Shown here: one piece after another, positions 11,873 through 26,031 of the stretch
Numbering within the stretch: position 1 is the stretch's first letter
Layout of the letters: the number at the start of each line of letters is the position of its first letter
From: Trematomus loennbergii
Lineage: Eukaryota > Chordata > Actinopteri > Perciformes > Nototheniidae
Assembly (NCBI GenBank): GCA_012861695.1
Contig: JAAOOA010000453.1
Coordinates: 269,885 to 333,884, forward strand
Direction of reading: 5' to 3'
DNA: 64,000 nt
Program-made: the position numbers and the translations under genes
Notes under the pieces: generated by a model
The model's input: only the letters and a program-made list of their open reading frames with translations
The model's database searches: none
What the model was told of the DNA's origin: nothing

Positions 11873-12682
11873 ACAGCTCAGTTTGTAATCATGCTGATGT
11901 TTTTTCATTGAACATTTTTATTTCAGAAGAATTCAGCTTGATTTTGGTCTGAATAGATTGATTGTATTTTGTAAAAAAAATAGCATTTTTGAGAAATCTG
12001 ATTATATTTGTAATTTGCCAAAATGTGTAAGATTTAAACTTTTCTTTAATGTTCTTATTTCACATGTACTGAGCTCAGTTTGTAATCATTTTCAATCATT
12101 CAGGATTTTTCTTACTTTTTATGAATATTAATTACATTTTTATGGTATTTTCTGTATTTTGTAATAATTTAGCTGTTTTAAGAACTCCACCTATTGGAGA
12201 GCATTCCCAAATTCATAAGATATTAAATACTAACATGCCAACAACCTTTTGAAAAGGTAATCTGCTTGTTATGTGATCAAGAGATGTGCTTGTTTTTATT
12301 ATTGGGGATTGAACTTATTTCACAAGATGATCAATAATATGTAATCATTACTTTTTTGGACTTTATGAAACATTTACATTTCTTTAGAATTTGGCTTTTT
12401 TCAAAGAATTCAGATTATTTTTGTGATTGAGGATTTTCCCAAATTCAGGAGACTAATTATTTCGTACTTAAAATGTTAACATTGTCCGTAAACAAAGTGT
12501 TGTGATTTTGGAACCGAGAAATGTTTTTGCTTCATAAGAATTTTGATTGATTTTGTTGAGACAGTTTTTGCATTTCTGAAGAATTTGCTTTCGCCAATTA
12601 AGATTTTAGCAAAAATATTGTTCATTATTTCGTAAGAATTTGCTTGATTTTGTGTTAACAGGAAAAAACAGGTGTGAAAGGG
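11873..12682. other. AT-rich spacer
   Basis: No gene is recognised. The stretch contains the phrase GCTCAGTTTGTAATCAT twice (near 11875 and 12072) and several loose AAGAATTTGCTTGATTTT-like phrases. It may be a strongly decayed tandem repeat. Confidence 0.4.
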
Positions 12683-12865
12683 GTAGCAGATTATCGGGCC
12701 TCCTTTCTATTTATACCGGAAGGGAGCCCGAGGATGGGGCCCACCTTGCGGGCGGGCGTGGACTACAAGTGTTCAGTGCTGCGCGGGTGCGCAGGGGATC
12801 ACCCAATAGCGATAGCTTTAGAGGGCTACGCCTATACTCATAGAAGCTGGAGTTACAGTAGGTAA
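12683..12865 (+). mobile_element. DIRS-like terminal fragment
   Basis: This piece corresponds, inverted, to the outer terminus at 6603-6790, including the CTATTTATACCGGAAGG and CACCCAATAGCGATAG phrases. It abuts ZNF 3' flank copy 2 at exactly the point where remnant A abuts copy 1. The two arms of the inverted pair therefore share this insertion boundary. Confidence 0.75.
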
Positions 12866-14480
12866 CTTCAGTTTATAATATTATCACCATTCCAAGCAAA
12901 CGAGGGCTTTTATTTTGAAATCACTTCCGCGAGTTTCGCCCCGCCGCTCGCCAATGACCATTAGACCATTTAGTAAGGTAAAACAACAAAAACAAAAAGG
13001 CCTCTCAGACGCTCTTCCGCTAACTTGTGTAATAAAGAAAAACAAATGGACCGTAGATACACGGATTAGGGCGACACCATCTGGTCACAACTTTAAATAT
13101 TTGACCATGTTTATGTGCAAATGAAGAACTCTCACTGGTGCAGAACCTTTTCCTTAAGTGAGTCTCTTTTCTTTTCTGACTTTATGGGTATTTCACTTTA
13201 TATTAAATACATAACAATAAGAGTGCAGAACATCTAATACACTTCACTATGAATCCAGAACAATACAACTGCAGGAGTATGGATAAAGCCAGATGTTTGC
13301 ATGCATTTTGATCGATTTGGGCAGAATCCAGCAGAGTGGATCGTGCTGTTCATCCTATGTCATCTATATGTAAAGAAACAAGTCTAAATATTTAAGATAA
13401 AGCTGTGAAACAATTCAAACTCTTGTGGCTCCTTCCTGTCTTCCTACTGGGTCTTTCTTGGCTTTGTTCTGGCTATCTTCTAGCTCTATTCAGGTTTTTG
13501 GAGTTTTTTCTAGCTCTATCCCTGATCATTTTCAGAACTGAAGGCTCTATACGGACTATCTTCTGGTTCTCCTCTGGATCCATCCACTATCTCTTGTCTC
13601 TGTCCAGTGAATTACACTTGTGTTACTGGAGCAGGTAAAGCATACAACAGATACTTTCAGCATTATCGGAGCACGAAGTGGACGCTTGGATGAAACACAG
13701 CGGACTTCTAAACAATGAACACCCGCAACTTGGAAGAAATAAAGTTGGGTTTTATGCGTTCTAATATTGCAATGCAAACCCATGATGTAATGACAGTAAT
13801 TAAGAATAATTTAGTCATTGAATGCTCATTTCAGTAGATTTAATCAAACAACACATAAACATATTGGACATGGCCTCAAGACTGTAACCTCTTCACATTC
13901 TGTTGAAATAGTCAATTACTAGCCATATCTCACACATTGCTGTTTTGAATCACTAATATGTGGATGACAGTTGAACTGGATGATGTAACATTTATGCCAT
14001 CTGCTGGAAAGAAGACGTATCGCTCTGTTGGCGTCGTTTAGACAACAAAAACAGAATGAAGCTCTCATACCATAAACAATCTTTGAGTCCAGACCCGTCC
14101 TGCAGAGAGCACACAACCAACAGCACGTTGATGGTCTAGCATAACTTTACAAAACGTTTGCATTAAGACACTAAGACTAGCTGGTCCCTTGTAAAGGTGA
14201 GTCCACTTTAAATGAGCAGTTGGTGATCAGCAGGTGAAGGGCAGGACACGGGAACTTGGTCCTGAGGAGATGTAACGATTATTAAACAAGAAATAGTCGA
14301 GTCAAGGGGTCGAAGAAATGAACATTTATGATTATTAGCTAATCGGTTGCAGGTGGGTGAAAACAGGCTTAGGGAGTAACATATTACATGACGTAACGGC
14401 ATCAGGATACAAAATAGACAAATGTATTCCCTTACCAACACACTTGGTCTTTTTAAACGATTACGCCATTAAATCTTTTG
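12866..14480 (-). repeat. ZNF 3' flanking block, copy 2 (inverted)
   Basis: Reverse complement of the block at 4911-6602, downstream of ZNF gene 2. About 110 bp present in copies 1 and 4 is missing near 13412. The TTAA at 14163-14166 is an unfilled site for the element found at 62580-63768. Confidence 0.85.
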
Positions 14481-16177
<1,697 letters not shown>

Positions 16178-16218
16178 CTGCAGGAAACAGGAAACGCACA
16201 GTCAGAACAAACTATTAA

Positions 16219-17372
16219 CCTGTTAAGTTCTGAGCCTGTTTTTCAGGTCTCAGGCTCGAAAATGACATTCCCAGAACAAATGACCATATCTTCCCTTCTA
16301 AAAGGGTTAAATTAATAATCTTTGTTCTCAAAGTAATGATAAACCTGTGAGTTGGATGTAGAAGTGTCAGAATCAATATAAATGTTTTTTATTTTAAAGA
16401 AAATTCAGATTTTACATAGTAAAAAACTGTAAATTATAGTGTCCGTCCAAAATTATTTTTTACAGATATTGAAAACTACCCTTGGATGATGGGTTAGTAG
16501 ACTAAAAGCTTTAGGAATCCAAAGTACAACATATAATAAGTACCCTGTATCAAGATTGATGCAAAACAAGTGAAATTTGACCTTTTTAGAGAGATTTAGC
16601 CAAAAACCCCCACTTCTGGGGTCATTTGGGTGGATTTGACCTATCTCTGGCCCCCCTTGGTCGATTTGGTTGGTTGACACACCCTTGTGACCGTTAGAGC
16701 CAATAGAATCGAAGGGGGGGGCTCACATACACACACATTGTAAAGAAAAATGTGGGTGCTTCGCGTGTGGAAATCGAAAGCAAAGTGGGAGAATGTCTCC
16801 TTCTGGAATTTGGAAATTAAAAAGCCGTTTTATTGCTTATGGATTATCAGAAATAATTTCAAAGAAGACACAGACACATAGGATGAACCTATGGATTAAC
16901 TGCAGCATTGTTTTTTTATCGTTTTAATGCCATTGAAGACCACTTTTGACCAAGGTAAGCCATGTTTACGTTTTTTAGCTACTTAGCTCCACATGTGATA
17001 ATGTACGCTTTCGTTTATAGCGTCGCGAATGTTTATCACTGAGTGTTGAGGTTTTTTACACAGATTCAGTGTCTCCAGGACACCAAAAACGAGTGGTTGG
17101 CTGTGCATCTAGGATAAGTAATAAGGGAGTTATGAGTGAGTTTAAGTGCCTTTGTAGGTTCCGTTTTTTCGCTCGAGGCTAATTCAGAGGCTGAGTGCTA
17201 GCATTGTGGGTTTTTTTGAAAAAAAAATTAAAAAGATCAGTTAGCTGAGTTTCTTCCCGTTACATGGATATAACACATTCATAGTTTTATTCAATATTAA
17301 GATTCCTTAGACGTTGTTTCCTGCAAATGACGCGTTTATCCGCCCGGTTCCGGGGGGATGGTGTGTAACAGG
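16219..17372 (-). mobile_element. TTAA-target transposon, full-length inverted copy
   Basis: Bounded by TTAA at 16215-16218 and 17373-17376, 1154 bp, in the opposite orientation to the copy at 2333-3479. It occupies the same position relative to the ZNF splice acceptor in gene 2 as that copy does in gene 1. It has no credible coding sequence. Confidence 0.8.
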
Positions 17373-17376
17373 TTAA

Positions 17377-18060
17377 GCTCTGAGCCTGTTTTTCAGGTCT
17401 CAGGCTCGAAAATGCTTTGAAATGATTTCTGATAATCCATAAGCAATAAAACTGCTTTTCGTTTCCAAATGTCAGAGCTAGAGATTGCTTCACTCTGGTG
17501 CAAACCTGCATGCGCGAAGCCCCCACCGTTTCTCTTCACAACGAGTGTGTGTGGGGGACCCCTTCGATTCTATTGGCTCTAACGCCCAGAAAGAGATGTC
17601 AATCACCAAAATCGACCAATGGGTTCCAGAGAAACGGTAAAACCCCCATTTCCACCCAAATCACCTCAGAGGTGGAGTTTTTTTAGCTAAACCTCTCTAA
17701 AAAGGTCAAATGTCACTTGTTTGCATCAATCTTGATACAGGGAACTTATATGTTGTACTTTGGATTCCTAAAGCTTTTAGTCTACTAACCCATCATCCAA
17801 GGGTAGTTTTCACTATAAGTAAAAAGAAATGTTGGACGGACACTATAATTTACAGTTTTTTACTATGTTCAATCTGAATTGTCTTTAAAATAAAAAACAT
17901 CTATATTGTTCTGACTTTTCTACATCCAACTCACAGGTTTATCATTACTTTGAGAAAAAGATTATTAATTTAACCCTTTTAGAAGGGAAGATATGGTCAT
18001 TTGTTCTGGGAATGTCATTTTCGAGCCTGAGACCTGAAAACAGGCTCAGGGCTTAACAGG
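17377..18060 (+). mobile_element. TTAA-target transposon, rearranged copy
   Basis: Directly after the TTAA at 17373 lies about 35 bp of the element's terminal sequence in one orientation. At 17412 it switches to the middle of the element in plus orientation and runs to a normal right end at 18060, with TTAA at 18061-18064. The left half is missing. Head-to-tail abutment with the neighbour suggests one element inserted in or recombined with another. Confidence 0.7.
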
Positions 18061-18120
18061 TTAATGACCTTTGTAATAGTTCCCCTATTCTTTATCAAGT
18101 AACATTTTAGATGTGTTTAA

Positions 18121-19270
18121 CCTGTTACGCACGGCCCGCCCGGTACCGGGTGGAAAAACACATTATTTGCAGGAAACAACGTCTAAGGAATGTTAATATT
18201 TAATAAACTATGAATGTTTTATATCCATGTAACGGGAAGAAACTCAGCTAACTGATCTTTTTAAAAAAAAATTCCAAAAAAACCCCACAATGCTAACACT
18301 CAGCCTCTGAATTAGCCACGAGCGGAAAAAAATTAACCTAAAACAGCACTTAAACTCACTCATAACTCCCTTATTACTTATCCTAGATGCACAGCTAACC
18401 CTCGATTAGCATCTCCTGGAGACACTGAATCTAATGGTGCTCTCGCAACACTCAGTGATAAACATTCGCGACGCTATAAACGAAAGCGTACATCATAACA
18501 TGTGGAGCTAAGTAGCTAGAAACGCTAACATGGCTTACCTTGGTAAAAAACTGGTCTTCAATGGCATAAAACGATAAAAAAACGATACTGCAGTTAATCC
18601 ATAGGTTAATCCAATGTGTCTGTGTCCTCTTTGAAATGATTTCTGATAATCCATAAGCAATAAAACTGCTTTTTAATTTCCAAACTCCAGAAGGACAAAA
18701 TCTGCAAAACTAGTTTCATTTCTAGACGCGTAGCCCCCACCTTTTCTCTTTACAATGAGTGTGTGTGGGCCTCCCCCTTCGATTCTATTGGCTCTATCGG
18801 TCAGAAAGGTGTGTCAACGATCCCAATCGAGCAAGGGGGGCCAGAGATAGGTCAAATCCACCCAAATGACCCCAGAAGTGGGGGTTTTTGGCTAAATCTC
18901 TCTAAAAAGGTCAAATGTCACTTGTCAATCAATCTTGATACAAGGTACTTATTATATGTTGTACTTTGGATTCCTAAAGCTTTTAGTCTACTAACCCATC
19001 ATCCAAGGGTAGTTTTCACTATCTGTAAAAAATAATTTTTGGACGGACACTATAATTTACAGTTTTTTACTATGTAAAATCTGAATTTTCTTTAAAATAA
19101 AAAACATTTATATTGATTCTGACTTTTCTACATTCAACTCACAGATGTAACCTTGCTTTGATAAAAGACATTATTCATATAACCCTTTTAGAAGTTAAGT
19201 TGTAGTCATTTGTTTTGGGCATGTCATTTTCGAGCCTGAAACCTGAAAAACAGGCTCGGTGCTTAACAGG
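18121..19270 (+). mobile_element. TTAA-target transposon, full-length copy
   Basis: TTAA at 18117-18120 and 19271-19274 flank a 1150-bp copy with ends CCTGTTACGC and, reversed, CCTGTTAAG. It lies in the intron of ZNF gene 2 in antisense orientation to that gene. Confidence 0.8.
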
Positions 19271-19305
19271 TTAATTTATTATTGAACATATTTATTAGGG
19301 ATGCT

Positions 19306-19633
19306 CCGATCGCCAATTTTGGGGCAGATCGCCAATCGCCGGAATCAGTATCGGCCGATACCGATCCGATCGAGTGGGCGGGGCCTATGGGGATCTTCCA
19401 TTTAAAGCAGGGGTGGGGAACCTCCAGCCCCCGGGCCGTATACGGCCCGCGAGACCATTTGGTATGGCCCTCGAGGTAATTTATACCATTTTTGCGAGCT
19501 TGTTTTGCCGTGCACAGAGAAAAGTGTCATGTATTTTATGTCATCATTTTACGTCAAGCGATCGGCATTTTTAGAGAGCACCGATCGATCGGTAGAGAGT
19601 GAGTATCGGCCGATATCGATCGGAGCATCCCTA
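19306..19633. mobile_element. hAT-type MITE with 8-bp target duplication
   Basis: Inverted ends TAGGGATGCTCCGATCG and its complement bound a 328-bp element. ATATTTAT at 19298-19305 is repeated exactly at 19634-19641, an 8-bp duplication as made by hAT transposases. A piece of a different hAT family starting CAGGGGTGGGGAACC is nested at about 19408-19555. Confidence 0.85.
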
Positions 19634-20704
19634 ATATTTATTCATTGATTTCTTTATGAATTATTCTTGCGCAATTTGAATTAATCCAAAGTATTTGTTT
19701 TTGATTTGCTTTTACACATTTAAAAAGAAAAGGTGAATAAAGAAGCACATTAAAACTAAAGTATCAATGTATGTCACATTTAACCAACTAGTGCCTACAT
19801 GCATGGGTAATATTTAAATCAGTACATTAAATGGCATATTATTCAATGTATGTATTTTTATAAATATATTTATTTTGGTAGGTTTGCTCTTCCGTAATAA
19901 TTATAATAAGGTACATGTGTCTAATAATACTTACATACTTTTACTTAAAGGGGACCTATCATGCAAAATGCACTTTTGTACGTCTTTTCTACATGAATAT
20001 GTGTCCCCGGTGTTCCAGGGAACTCACCAAGTATCAGAAAACACAACCCTCTCTCTTTTCCTCCATACCCAAATCTCTAAAAAAGGGGCTGCAACGGATC
20101 TGATAAAAACTGATCAGCCACGGCCATTGCCATTCGAAAGCGCTGGAGACGCTGTAGTACATATGCCAGGCCTGTAAGTGGCGCTGTAGTCTGCCACAAA
20201 AGCAGCAAAGAAGACTTCCCGCCCATAGTTACCATGGTTACCCTTCTGTTTATTCTCCGCTGTGGCTTTCTTTCTCCCTCCCCGAGGCAAGCGTTTGCTC
20301 CTGCTGCTTTAATTCAATGCAATCCCTCCCCGTCGAGGCAAGCACTGTAATTCTCTCCGGTTAGTCCACCAGCAGATGACAAACACCCACCTCTCCGCCT
20401 CTTCCAAGGAACGAGGGGACCGTGCGGCAGAGTTTCAGTTTCAGTTTGTTTCGCCGGTCAAGATGTCCGTTAAAGTTTAAATCTTCCAGACAAAATTAGA
20501 AAAGTGCCGGTCAAAGGTCTTCTTTGTTATTTATTGAACTTTAAAACAAATGAATAACGAATCTAACAAGGTAAATATTATATAATTGGTATCAATAAAA
20601 TGTATAATCTACAATAAAATCTCGTTTACAATTGTGTTACGATGTTTAAAGTTACTGATAAGTCACATGTTTCCTGCCTGGCCTTGCCCGTGTATCATTA
20701 CCCT

Positions 20705-20742
20705 CTCTCGTCTGGGCGCTATGCACAGCGCCCAGACGAGAG
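20705..20742. repeat. 16-bp perfect hairpin
   Basis: CTCTCGTCTGGGCGCT at 20705-20720 is followed, after a six-base loop, by its exact reverse complement at 20727-20742. It lies in the core of the Kolobok-like element. Confidence 0.85.
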
Positions 20743-20869
20743 GGCAGCAAGTGCAGCAGAAGCCAACTGTTGCTATCTTTAAACTATGCAGCCGAAACAT
20801 AATTTCAGCCAATCAGCATCGTCAAATATGATGGTCACAGGGCTCCTACGTGAGCGCCCGGTGCAGTCT

Positions 20870-21439
20870 GTGAGTTGTTTGGACTCGTATCCAAGGAGAC
20901 AAAACAGGAAGCTGTCATACACTCTGGAAGCTACCATTAGCAGCTAATGAAAACTCCGTTTTTGACATCAAAATTGAATTATGGATCATCAATCATTTTT
21001 CAAAGTGACAGACACATTGGATTAACCTATGGATTAACCTTCAGCTGCGTTTTTCTCGTTTTTGAGCATATCTCCATGTTTTGCTACCTAAAGCTACGTC
21101 GTGTGATGTCTGTATTTGCTTCCCCTGTCGCGAGTTCTGATCGCTCAGTGATGATACTTATATTTCTAGAATATGTGGAATCTCAGCTTGTAAGCTTGTG
21201 TGTGCATATCCGATAAGTATATCGATTGATTTATACCTAGAGTGCGTTAGCATTTTTTCACTCAGGGCTCATTTAGACGCTTCTTGTGAGACTTGTGTTT
21301 TGTTTCGGTAAACATGGTTCATATCATCAGTTAGGTGCGTTTCCTCTGAGTAGGACACATGAATAGTTTATTACATTTTAAGAAGCCCTGAGACACAGTT
21401 TCGTGAGAAAAAAAACGGGGGAAAAAGCCCCATAACAGG
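20870..21439 (+). mobile_element. diverged TTAA-target element
   Basis: The region shares with the main TTAA family the phrases CAGACACATTGGATTAACC, the run toward AAGAAGCCCTGAGACA, and a right end CATAACAGG followed by TTAA (21440-21443). The left boundary is not clear. It resembles 38591-39135 more than the main family, which indicates a second subfamily. Confidence 0.55.
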
Positions 21440-22133
21440 TTAAATGGGAATTAAATCAGTGTTCCCAAAGCCCCGGTGTTCTGCAGTTTGTGTGGGCCTA
21501 CTGTACTGTTGCACAGTTTATGCTGTAGAAACTATGTCCAGGACAAGGTGTTTGGAAGTTTTGGAAGATTCAGAGCTAACCACACTGAAGTTATGGAGGT
21601 ATTGATCAGTCTTCTCATATTTTTAAGCCTCAAATTGTCCTTCCCCCCCCCCCCTCTAACATCACCAGAAGTCATAATTTAAGGGGTCTTTTCTCAAAAA
21701 AATACCGGGGGAGCATCCCCCAGGACCCCTCTAGTATTGTTTGATCACCATTTCCACAGCCCCACCTAAAATATTTTCCACAAGCCGCCACTGCAGAAGG
21801 GTAACCATGGTAACTATGGGCGGGAAGTCTTCTTCGCTGCTTTTGTGGCAGACTACAGCGCCACTTACAGGCCTGGCATATGTACTACAGCGTCTCCAGC
21901 GCTTTCGAGCGCAATGGCCGGCCGTGGCCCAACCCCACATTCCCCTGATAGGTGGAGAGTTGGCCCAATAGCCGTAGCGCCACTTCTGTGACGTCAGTGA
22001 AGTGTTCAAATCTGGATCAGTTTTGATCAGATCCGTTGCAGCCCCTTTTTTAGAGATTTGGGTATGGAGGAAAATAGAGAGGGTTGTGTTTTCTGACACT
22101 TGGTGAGTTCCCTGGAACACCGGGGACACATAT
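21440..22133. other. element core and right arm, left part
   Basis: 21444-21740 holds no gene; a 13-base C run lies near 21640. From about 21778 the sequence is the inverted partner of 19949-20260, ending at 22131-22133 with TAT, the target site of the Harbinger element. Confidence 0.55.
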
Positions 22134-22413
22134 GCCCCTTTCACACCGGCGCTTTTCCAGCTCCTGCTGGGAGCTAGAGCCTGAAAAGCGCCGGTTGTTC
22201 CTGTTCACACCGCAGCGGCGGCGCGTCATAGCTCCGGAATGCGGTTCACTTCCAGCTCCAAAAAGTTGTCGGTCCAGAGGCAAGAGCTTTGGAGCTATGA
22301 CGCGGCGTCGCTTACGTCTCTTACGTCCGTCGAGGCGGAGGCGGGGGCTTGGGCGGGGTCAACCTCCTGAACAACAACAAAATGCCTGCGTTTTCTCCAG
22401 TTTGTACACAACG

Positions 22414-23714
22414 ATGGAAGACCTCAAAACAACGATGGAAGACCTCAAAACAACGAATAAGCAGCAGTGGTCCAATGAAGAGACCAGCTACATAGTGGCA
22501 ATCTGGTCTTCTGAAGAGGTACAAAGGAAGCTGGAGGGGAGCACGCGGGCCAAAGCGATTCTGCAGCAATTGAAGCGAGAGATGGCGTCCGCTGGTTATG
22601 ACCGTAGCATTGTACAAATTAGCAACAAATTAAAAAACTGAAAAAGGATTATCGGGACCAAAAGAAAGAGCTCGGACGGAGTGGCAGCGGGCGTACGAAA
22701 ACAAGTCCACATTTTGACTTGCTAGACTCGGTCCTCGGAGACAGACCGACGAGTGGTGTGGGATCCACTGTCAATTCGCTTAGTCTCTCGTCAATTGGGT
22801 TGGAGGACGATTCATTTAATGCTGGTGAGTTATGCATTACTGATTTGTGTTATATTGTGTTTGTAGCTATAGACAGACCTGGCAATAATAGCTAAAGTTT
22901 ACCTACTACAGCTACCGGTGGGCACCCATGCGCTAGCATGCTAATGCTAATGCTAACAATAATAAACAAAGGTATCCCCAAGGCAAAGACAGCGAACGCC
23001 TCCAATGTATCTTCTTTCTTCTCACTAACGATGTATGATTTGTTGAAGGGCTACTTTTGTTCATTGTGTTTATATTGTGTTTACAGGCATATCTCGTTTG
23101 GAGTGCATTGAGTCGGAACCACCACCACCGTCGGCGACTAGCTCGCCCGTGCACATGCTTGGGTCTCTTGCCACAACAAGCAGCTCTTCCCAGGAATCTC
23201 TGGTGACCCTAACCCAGCCAGTGGGCCGTAACAAACAGGGTAAGGTTTACAGTGTTCATAATGGTAATACTGTTCCCTGTTGCCATTTATCATGGCATTG
23301 TCATTGTAGTAGTTGTTGAAGTTATGCAACTGCAGCCATAATAACAATAAAACATTTCATTACACAGTATATAATTTACACCTCATAGAATGCCATGAAC
23401 ACGGTGTTGACCTCATTATTATTTTTCCCTTTGTAGTTAAAAGGAAGCGGGATTCGTCATCTGGCCTTGTCCCGTTAATGGAGAGGAGTGAAGCCAGGGA
23501 CGAAGAGCTACTGGAGCATAGCCGGGCGATGCTTCAGGAGGTGCAGAACGCCAATGCTGAGTTCATACGGATCTTCAACGTCTCAGAGCAGAGCCGAATC
23601 GAGCAGAGCCGGATAGACGGACTCGCCACAATCGCAAAGGCCGAGCGTGACGGCCACATGCTTGGCTTGTTAGACAGGATGGTGAAGGTGATGGAGGCCA
23701 ACAGCAAACAATGA
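22414..23714 (+). pseudogene. Harbinger Myb/SANT-like protein, three exons, one frameshift
   Basis: Exon 1 begins at ATG 22414 (or 22435) and encodes QQWSNEETSYIVAIWSSEEV through RSIVQISNKLK, a trihelix Myb/SANT-like DNA-binding fold. An apparent one-base loss in the A run at about 22628-22636 creates a stop. If it is discounted, the frame continues with KKDYRDQKKELGRSGSG to a donor at 22824. Exon 2 (23087-23239) and exon 3 (23437-23714) join in phase. Exon 3 has KRKRD, a nuclear-localisation-like run, and an alpha-helical tail (LLDRMVKVMEANSKQ). In Harbinger systems this partner helps transposase nuclear import and end binding. The defect could be real or a homopolymer sequencing error. Confidence 0.8.
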
Positions 23715-24000
23715 CATTTTTTTTGTATCTCCATTGTTCATGCCCCTTTTTGTACATAATTTTTAAATACACTTAGTTATATAATATATACAGTATGTTC
23801 TCCACACTTTTTTGTGAATACTTGTATACATTATTTTTGAAATACAGTTAGTTATAGTATATACAGTATGTATGTGTATTTATGTATTTACAGTATGTAA
23901 AATAAACATAACTCAAAAGTCATGTCTTATTGCATTTTATTTTTTCTGTGATCCACTGCAAACTAGCTAATGTCACTATGATAAAACACTGAACTAAAAC

Positions 24001-24474
24001 AGTGGTAGATGACAAGTATGACTACTTGTATGCTAAGTCTGATTCAGCCATGCATTCTTTAAACAAAATGATGCTAAATGGAATCGTTACCTGTGTTATC
24101 TAAAATAAATGTGTCAGTCAAGCTGGAGCAAGGCACACCATTTATTTTATTCCTATTTCTCTTTAGAAAGAAGTTAGGATATCAAATACTGACATAAATC
24201 TAAGTGAAGGAAACAAACTCAAATGTACTGGGCCCTTACCCAGCACAAATGTAATGACATAAAGCTGAGGTTAGCACTAAATTGTTCATAACACATCCAA
24301 AGAGAGAGCGACCAATCCCTGATGAATGTTGAGCACAGCAGCTCAGGTGACTGCACACACTCACACACATTTGCTTTGGGGATTGCAATTTCACATGTTT
24401 ACAAAAGTAGCTTAATTCAACCTATGACTGTCAATAAATGTAGCTCTCAGGTGAAGAAAGGTTGGAGACCCCTG
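24001..24474 (-). mobile_element. hAT-type fragment nested in Harbinger 1
   Basis: Read on minus, the end at 24474 is CAGGGGTCTCCAACCTTTC, a common hAT terminus of fish genomes, followed by CACCTGAGAGCTAC. The opposite end is not defined; the left limit given is approximate. No coding sequence is seen. Confidence 0.55.
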
Positions 24475-24633
24475 GTCTAAACCTTTTTGGTATGCACTAT
24501 TTTTATAAGAATATTGTTCATACCTGTTTACATTCTGTGATTTGTATACAAAAGAAAACACATTCAAGTCTGATCCAGTGATTTTATTGTAAGAGGCATG
24601 ATACAAAATAGATCAGGTTTAACTGCAGTAATA

Positions 24634-26031
24634 TCAGTGCTCCTCCATGTTGAAATACTCCATCAATGCAGATCTAACGTCAGCTCCTTCTTGTCTACCA
24701 TGTTCTGGAAAGGGGTGTAAAGGGGGTTGGTTGTACACAAGACGTTCATGGCAATCTTCAGTGAAGTTGTCGCTATGTTCCTCACATATGTTGTGTAGTA
24801 CACAGCAAGTCACTGTCATTATTTTGGTGAGCTCCAGCTCACAGTCGTTCCTTTTTAGGAGGCACCTCCATCTTCCTTTTAGCCTTCCAAAAGCCATCTC
24901 AACAACTGACCGTGCACTGCTCAGCCTGTAATTGTAGGTGTGCTGTTCAGGGGTCAGTCTCCCAGTGTCCGAAAATGGTTTCATCAGCCATCTTTGCATT
25001 GGATAGGCTGGGTCACCAATCAGGTAATGTCCCACATCACAGCCAGAGATGGCTATTTTGTTTTGGCCTAGCAACACTCCATCACTGATAGCCACCCAAA
25101 GATTGGATTGTTTTAGCACTCTAGCATCATGTACACTAACTGGGTCACCAACACACACATCCCAGAACATCCCCCTGCCATCAACAACAGCCTGTAGAAC
25201 AACAGAATGCCATCCTTTTCTGTTATAATAGTCCTTGGGATAATTTTCTGGTGCTAAAATAGGGATGTGGCTTCCATCTATTGCACCAACACACTGTGGT
25301 GCTCTCCAGCGGTTGTTGAAAAAAGTGGCCATTTCCACCAACTTCTCCACATCAGGGAATTTGATATGGAGTGGAAGCAGCTTTTCCATGGTTGCCCTGC
25401 AGAAATCCTGAACACAGAGGCAAACGGTGCTTAGGCCTACCCCGAAAAGATGGCTGATGGTCCTGTATTCACCTCCGGTGGCCAGCTTCCAGAGGGCAAT
25501 TGCAACCCGTTTTTTAGTGGTTATACACCGACGGTAATTTGTGTTTCTTCTCCCCAAAACGCCGCCGAGCTGGTTGCAGATGTACTCAAAGGAGTCCCTG
25601 GACACTCGGAAATTCTGCACGAATTGCTGAGGGGAGAAGTCGGAAGCAATGGTGTTCCACCAATCGGAAGATCTGGGCTGTGTCCAAATAACACGCAACC
25701 TCCGCCATTTCTGTGGAAATAACATTGAGAATCCGTTTTAATGTTATACCATAGTAATTAATGCTGCAAAGCTGGGTATTTTGAGCTTGGCACATGCAGA
25801 GGCTAACAACAACTAGCTCTAACGCCATCGAATAGGACGTATATTTACCTTCCGTTTCCTACGGAATCGTTGTTGAAGTAGATCCTCAAGACCACAAAGA
25901 AGTCTTGTATTTCGCATGTGATGTTTGTAAAGTTCCAAGTAAAGTCGTCCCTTGAAAAGTCGTCCGATGCCTTCCATTTCGTCTCGTAAGAGGATAACCA
26001 CAGCGAACAGCGCTTCAATACAATCGGCCAT
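24634..26031 (-). CDS. PIF/Harbinger transposase, two exons, intact
   Basis: Exon 1 (26031-25849) starts MADCIEALFAVVILLRD and ends in the basic run RRKRK. Exon 2 (25710-24634) joins in phase 0 after a TTTCCACAG acceptor and begins KWRRLRVIW. The product is about 419 residues, close to the usual HARBI1-like length. A helix-turn-helix region (KKRVAIALWKLATGGEYRTI, then FGVGLSTV) precedes the DDE nuclease. Catalytic Asp lies in GAIDGSH (about residue 206), the second Asp in IGDPAYP (about 294) and Glu in [13 protein letters not shown] (about 332). It cuts and inserts DNA at short TA-rich target sites, acting in the nucleus with the Myb-like partner encoded convergently. No stop or frameshift is present. 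Confidence 0.92.
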
